Assembly (NCBI GenBank): GCA_910575795.1 | Contig: CAJTGE010000005.1 | Coordinates: 93,379-157,378 of the forward strand | Direction: 5' to 3' | DNA: 64,000 nt | DNA from: Clostridiaceae bacterium | GTDB taxonomy: Bacteria; Bacillota; Clostridia; Lachnospirales; Lachnospiraceae | Shown: positions 60,658-64,000 of the stretch, piece after piece | Position numbering within the stretch: the first letter of the stretch is position 1 | Layout: each line of letters begins with the position of its first letter | Made by a program: the position numbers and the translations under genes | The notes under the pieces: model-generated | The model's input: the letters and a program-made list of their open reading frames with translations, nothing else | Told to the model about the DNA's origin: nothing | Databases searched by the model: none

Positions 60658-62964
60658 GTGAAAAGGATATTAACAGCGGGCTTTTGCTGCATGGCGGTTA
60701 CTGTGTTTTTCACAGGCTGCAGCTCCCTTATGGGTTCCATGGAGGTGGACGTTGACGCGATTCAGTCGTCGGCTGCCTCGGAGGTCATGACCAATGAGAG
60801 CGGGGAAAACCGCCTGGGGATCACGGATGAGAAGAAGAAGACGCCGGATTATTTCGAGACAAACATGACCGAGAAGTTTAAGGATCTGAAGGGGAAGGCA
60901 GCGTTTCGGATAAAGGACGGACATTCCGCGAAGCCGGAGGATATTGAGAGCTTTCAGATCGCGGATCTGAGGGACGGCGATACCTTTGTCTACGGGTATA
61001 CGACGCTTGTGGCAGAAGGGGACGACGCGGGAAAGCCCGTGCACTGCGGCGCGTTTTATAATTATCAGACCGAAGAGCTCCATGTGTTCCATGAGAAGAT
61101 ATTCAGCCGGGACGAGGAGGATGAGGAATCGTTCTTTCTTCAGCTCTGTGATTCCACGGGGGATATTTTCGTCTATGACAACGGCCACGCCTGGCTCTAT
61201 GACAGCGCCGGGACGAGGGAGAAATTCCATGCGGATGTGGAAGGATTCGTGCGGAAGCAGTTTCAGGATGTGTTTTCCGTGTCTGTGGATCATGCGGTGA
61301 CGGACGGGCAGAACAGGATCTATCTGGAGGTTTCCATAGAAAAGGAGGCCGTGGAGGTTCCGGAAGGGGATGAGGTCAGCATCCATCAGGAGACAATCGA
61401 TAAGGAGCAGATTGCCGAGGAGTCGGAAGACTTAGACGGGGAAGTGGAGGGAAAGGTGGAGTCCCGGATTCTCGTCTATGAATTCCGGTGGATCAATTCC
61501 GGCATGGATCAGGTGAATGAGGCGTTTGAGGATCAGAAAAAGGCATGGATTTCCATGACGGAGGGAAAGGAATTTACAGAAGAGCCGGATCCATATGAAG
61601 ACTGGGAAAAGGCGGTTGCGGCGCACCCTGACTGGTGGGGCGCGGCATATTTAGGGGGGATGGGCGATATCAGGGTATATCAGTGGAAGGAGGAGCCGGA
61701 CTTTCAGAAGGAGGATGGGATTACCGATTTCCTGTCAACGCCCGGCTCGTATGTGAATTTCCGGGACGTGAAGGAGGACTGGATACTGGAAGGGCTGTTT
61801 ATTCCCCTGGAGAATAAGTACAGCGAGCTGTTTGGGAAGACAGAAACGTTCCGCTACTATAATCCCCAGACCATAGAGAGGGAGTATACCATCGTGTGGG
61901 AGGAGACGGTGACAAACGGCGATGAAACCTCGGTCGTCGAACACAGTGAGACGCGCACCCAGACGCTGGGAAAGATCAACAATAAACGGTATGCGCCTTT
62001 GCAGAACGCTTATGTGGAATCCTACTGGGCCATGGACCCCAAAAAGGCGGTTTCTCTGGGAAAATGCGTGGGCGGCGAGATCCAGTGTACCGGGGAGGAC
62101 GAAAAAGTGCGCTGGATTCAGCCGGGGGGAGATTTAAAGGATACCCCCTATAAGGTGACGGAGAACATCCAGGCAGGGGCGTTTACGGATGAGGGAAATG
62201 TCTATTATGTGGAGTTCGGCCTGGATTTTATGGCCGTGAGGCTGGATGAGAGCCATGGCGGCGATGGGGACGCGCCGGATGAGGCGCATGGCGGCGATGG
62301 GGACGCCAGGCCGGAGGTGATCCCATACAGGGAGCTGGCCGGGGCGTATGAGCAGGGGGATTCGGCGCATGACGCCATTCTGCAAAAGAAGCTTGAGGAG
62401 GATCTGCCGGAGGTGGACAGTGTGTATGGCAGCGACTACTATACAGACGATCAGGTGCTGCATGCCCGGCTGAATCTCAATACGGCGCTGGCTGTGGAGC
62501 TTGCGGCCAAAGGGGGCGGGGGCGTCTGCGAGCTGGTACAGGGAGGCAGCGAGAAGGGATATCTCCTCACCTCCCAGGAAAAGGGCCTGGTGTACTATGC
62601 CCCGGCTTCGGGGCGGAGCGCGGTTCTGGAGGGCGGCTCATGGTTCAGAAGCTGGAAAAACGGGGAGAACTGGATCTCCGTGGGCTTCCTGAAAGGCGAC
62701 GCTTCCTACAGCGGCAGCGATTTGGCCTTTGCCAGGGTGTATGAGTATAATCTGTCAGAGCTGTGCAATGATGGGATGAAAACAGCCCTGGAGAATATAA
62801 AGAAGGCGGAGGAGGAAGCGGCCATCCGGGAGGCGGAGGAAGCTTCCAGGGCGGAGGAGACGCGCGGACAGGAGGTAGAGGAACAGGAGACGGTGCAGGA
62901 TCCGCTGGATCGGTGGAATGAGGAGTTTAAGGAGAAGTATGAGGCGACGTATCCGGCGGAGTGA
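60658..62964 (+). CDS. Large lipoprotein of unknown function in the secretion cluster
   Basis: A 768-residue lipoprotein starting at GTG 60658, which has AAAGGAGGTG seven bases before; the frame is open further upstream without a better start. The lipobox is VFFTGC. The mature part is acidic and beta-rich with no family that I recognise. The middle has a short duplication encoding HGGDGDA twice (20 identical bases at 62254 and 62287, period 33). The C-terminus is a charged helix (residues about 700-765). It is probably an outer-face part of the machine. Confidence 0.78.
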   Translation: MKRILTAGFCCMAVTVFFTGCSSLMGSMEVDVDAIQSSAASEVMTNESGENRLGITDEKKKTPDYFETNMTEKFKDLKGKAAFRIKDGHSAKPEDIESFQIADLRDGDTFVYGYTTLVAEGDDAGKPVHCGAFYNYQTEELHVFHEKIFSRDEEDEESFFLQLCDSTGDIFVYDNGHAWLYDSAGTREKFHADVEGFVRKQFQDVFSVSVDHAVTDGQNRIYLEVSIEKEAVEVPEGDEVSIHQETIDKEQIAEESEDLDGEVEGKVESRILVYEFRWINSGMDQVNEAFEDQKKAWISMTEGKEFTEEPDPYEDWEKAVAAHPDWWGAAYLGGMGDIRVYQWKEEPDFQKEDGITDFLSTPGSYVNFRDVKEDWILEGLFIPLENKYSELFGKTETFRYYNPQTIEREYTIVWEETVTNGDETSVVEHSETRTQTLGKINNKRYAPLQNAYVESYWAMDPKKAVSLGKCVGGEIQCTGEDEKVRWIQPGGDLKDTPYKVTENIQAGAFTDEGNVYYVEFGLDFMAVRLDESHGGDGDAPDEAHGGDGDARPEVIPYRELAGAYEQGDSAHDAILQKKLEEDLPEVDSVYGSDYYTDDQVLHARLNLNTALAVELAAKGGGGVCELVQGGSEKGYLLTSQEKGLVYYAPASGRSAVLEGGSWFRSWKNGENWISVGFLKGDASYSGSDLAFARVYEYNLSELCNDGMKTALENIKKAEEEAAIREAEEASRAEETRGQEVEEQETVQDPLDRWNEEFKEKYEATYPAE

Positions 62965-63045
62965 GGATGCGCGGGCAGATGGAAAACAATATTTAAGTAA
63001 CAGGCAGGAAGCTTAAACTGCTATAAACACCCGAAAGGAGGAGCT

Positions 63046-64000
63046 ATGGATTTATTTGGAAAGCAGCATGCGGGGAACCTGCGCGGAAGAACCTGGGTTA
63101 TGGAGGAGTTTGAAAGTTACTTCGGACAGGAGGCGAAAAGCAGGGGAAATTCGGCGCAGTTTGAGGAGGTGGCGCAGGCCCTCGCGGAATTAAACCGTGT
63201 AAAGGAGGGCCCGGACACGAAAGAAAACCATCAGGCCCGGCTGGACGCGGGCGACCGGCTGATGAGGGCCTGCCAGGCGTATTCCGACAGCCATAAGGAC
63301 GCAAAGTCACCGAAGGGACGGGAGAGGCTGGCCGTGATCGACAAACTGTCGGAGTTCCAGCTAAACCAGAGCCTGCGGGATGCCGAAGCGGTGAGGGATC
63401 GGGAGTGGGATCTGGAGACGCTGGGGAATTATTTCCGGGATCACGAGGAGCTAAAGGCGTCTTCGCCGGAGTTCCAGGCGGCGGCCCGGGCCTTTGAGGA
63501 GTTTGCGGGACACCGGGATGAGGTGATCACCCCGGAGAGCGCCATGGCTATGATAAAGTCCAGCGACAAGCTGAAAAAAGCCTGCCAGGCGTTTTCCGAC
63601 AGCCAGAAGGGGACCATGCTGGCGTCGGGGCTGGAGCATCAGGGGTTTATCGACGGGCTTTCCAGGTTCCATGAGGATCTGAATCTCGACCAGGCCAGGG
63701 ACCGGAGGATTCTCCGCGATTATGAGGGGAAGACCTGGGGGGAGGCCGGGAAGTTTAAGATGGCCGAGATGGTCCTGGACGGAAGAAAACTGGATATGGT
63801 AGGGGCTAATGTAAACCAGCGGTTTAAAGTGGACTATGAGGGAAAGAAAGGATTCTTTACGGAGCGGCTGGAGATGAAGAGCCAGGAAGGATATGTGAGG
63901 GATCTCATCGAGGAGGTTGACAGGACGCAGGATCCGGGGCTTTACCGGACTTTGAAGGAGCATGAAAACGATCTGAATGAACGGATCACCCTCATTGGGG
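63046..64000 (+). CDS. Modular helical protein (partial, cut by right edge)
   Basis: The first 318 residues are visible. The start ATG follows AAAGGAGGAG. Two related modules of about 110 residues follow each other: one with LMRACQAYSDSHKDAKSPKG and IDKLSEFQLNQSLRDAEAVRD, the other with LKKACQAFSDSQKG and IDGLSRFHEDLNLDQARDRR. Then comes GKTWGEAGKFKMAEMVLDGR. There is no signal peptide. It may be a substrate, an adaptor or a toxin carried by the secretion machine; the missing C-terminus would help decide. Confidence 0.75.
   Translation, partial: MDLFGKQHAGNLRGRTWVMEEFESYFGQEAKSRGNSAQFEEVAQALAELNRVKEGPDTKENHQARLDAGDRLMRACQAYSDSHKDAKSPKGRERLAVIDKLSEFQLNQSLRDAEAVRDREWDLETLGNYFRDHEELKASSPEFQAAARAFEEFAGHRDEVITPESAMAMIKSSDKLKKACQAFSDSQKGTMLASGLEHQGFIDGLSRFHEDLNLDQARDRRILRDYEGKTWGEAGKFKMAEMVLDGRKLDMVGANVNQRFKVDYEGKKGFFTERLEMKSQEGYVRDLIEEVDRTQDPGLYRTLKEHENDLNERITLIG

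Noticed and set aside
45486..64000. Complete integrative conjugative element
   Set aside because: No integrase, relaxase, tRNA attachment site or flanking direct repeats are visible, so I do not call element boundaries.

Overview
The window looks like chromosome from a GC-rich member of the Clostridia, most likely family Lachnospiraceae (inference). Support comes from an IreB/RuvX/DUF1292/RNase J/MltG-like/TrmR/TrhP gene order related to the Bacillus yrzL-yrrK-yrzB-yrrL-yrrM-yrrN/O cluster, many strong AGGAGG ribosome sites, TTG and GTG starts, lipoproteins with clean lipoboxes, and Gram-positive regulators (IreB, LytTR/GHKL pair, RsbW/STAS). I saw no rRNA, tRNA, CRISPR array, intact insertion sequence or integrase.

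Left part (1-29372) is mainly core genome plus one catabolic operon. An HPr-like gene (minus strand, cut by the left edge) and mtaB come first. A promoter with a terminator in its leader then starts a long operon (2006-13950): two paralogous family-5 binding lipoproteins, two Dpp/Opp-type permeases, two ATPases, hydantoinase/oxoprolinase subunits A and B, and a divergent cyclophilin, closed by a 15-bp hairpin. The reading is import of a peptide-like or cyclic-amide compound followed by ATP-dependent ring opening. Housekeeping genes follow: ireB, ruvX, rnjA, trmR-trhP (tRNA U34 modification), a YdcF protein, an M16 protease, era, recO, rluF, ligA and metA.

Middle part (29373-45314) is accessory: a degraded ATPase pseudogene, two small minus-strand genes, a DedA protein, an OmpR-type two-component system divergent from a carbohydrate-type ABC system lacking an ATPase, a HlyD-like adaptor with a small MacB-like partner, a miniature transposable element with a 10-bp target duplication, a decayed GNAT toxin locus beside an intact MNT/HEPN pair, and a GHKL/LytTR system. 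Three copies of a dispersed palindromic repeat lie at 23.4, 38.6 and 41.3 kb.

Right part (45430-64000) is the most interesting. One promoter precedes an apparently continuous plus-strand cluster: an RsbW-like kinase, a DUF1292 protein, a STAS protein, a CPBP membrane protease, and then a type IV secretion-like set. That set holds a VirD4 coupling ATPase, two TrbL/VirB6-like membrane proteins, a VirB3-VirB4 fusion ATPase and a VirB2-like pilin, interleaved with two related single-pass surface proteins, a family-3 solute-binding lipoprotein, a 768-residue lipoprotein and a large modular protein cut by the right edge. No relaxase, integrase or attachment site is visible in the window, so a dedicated secretion or surface machine is a serious alternative to conjugation.
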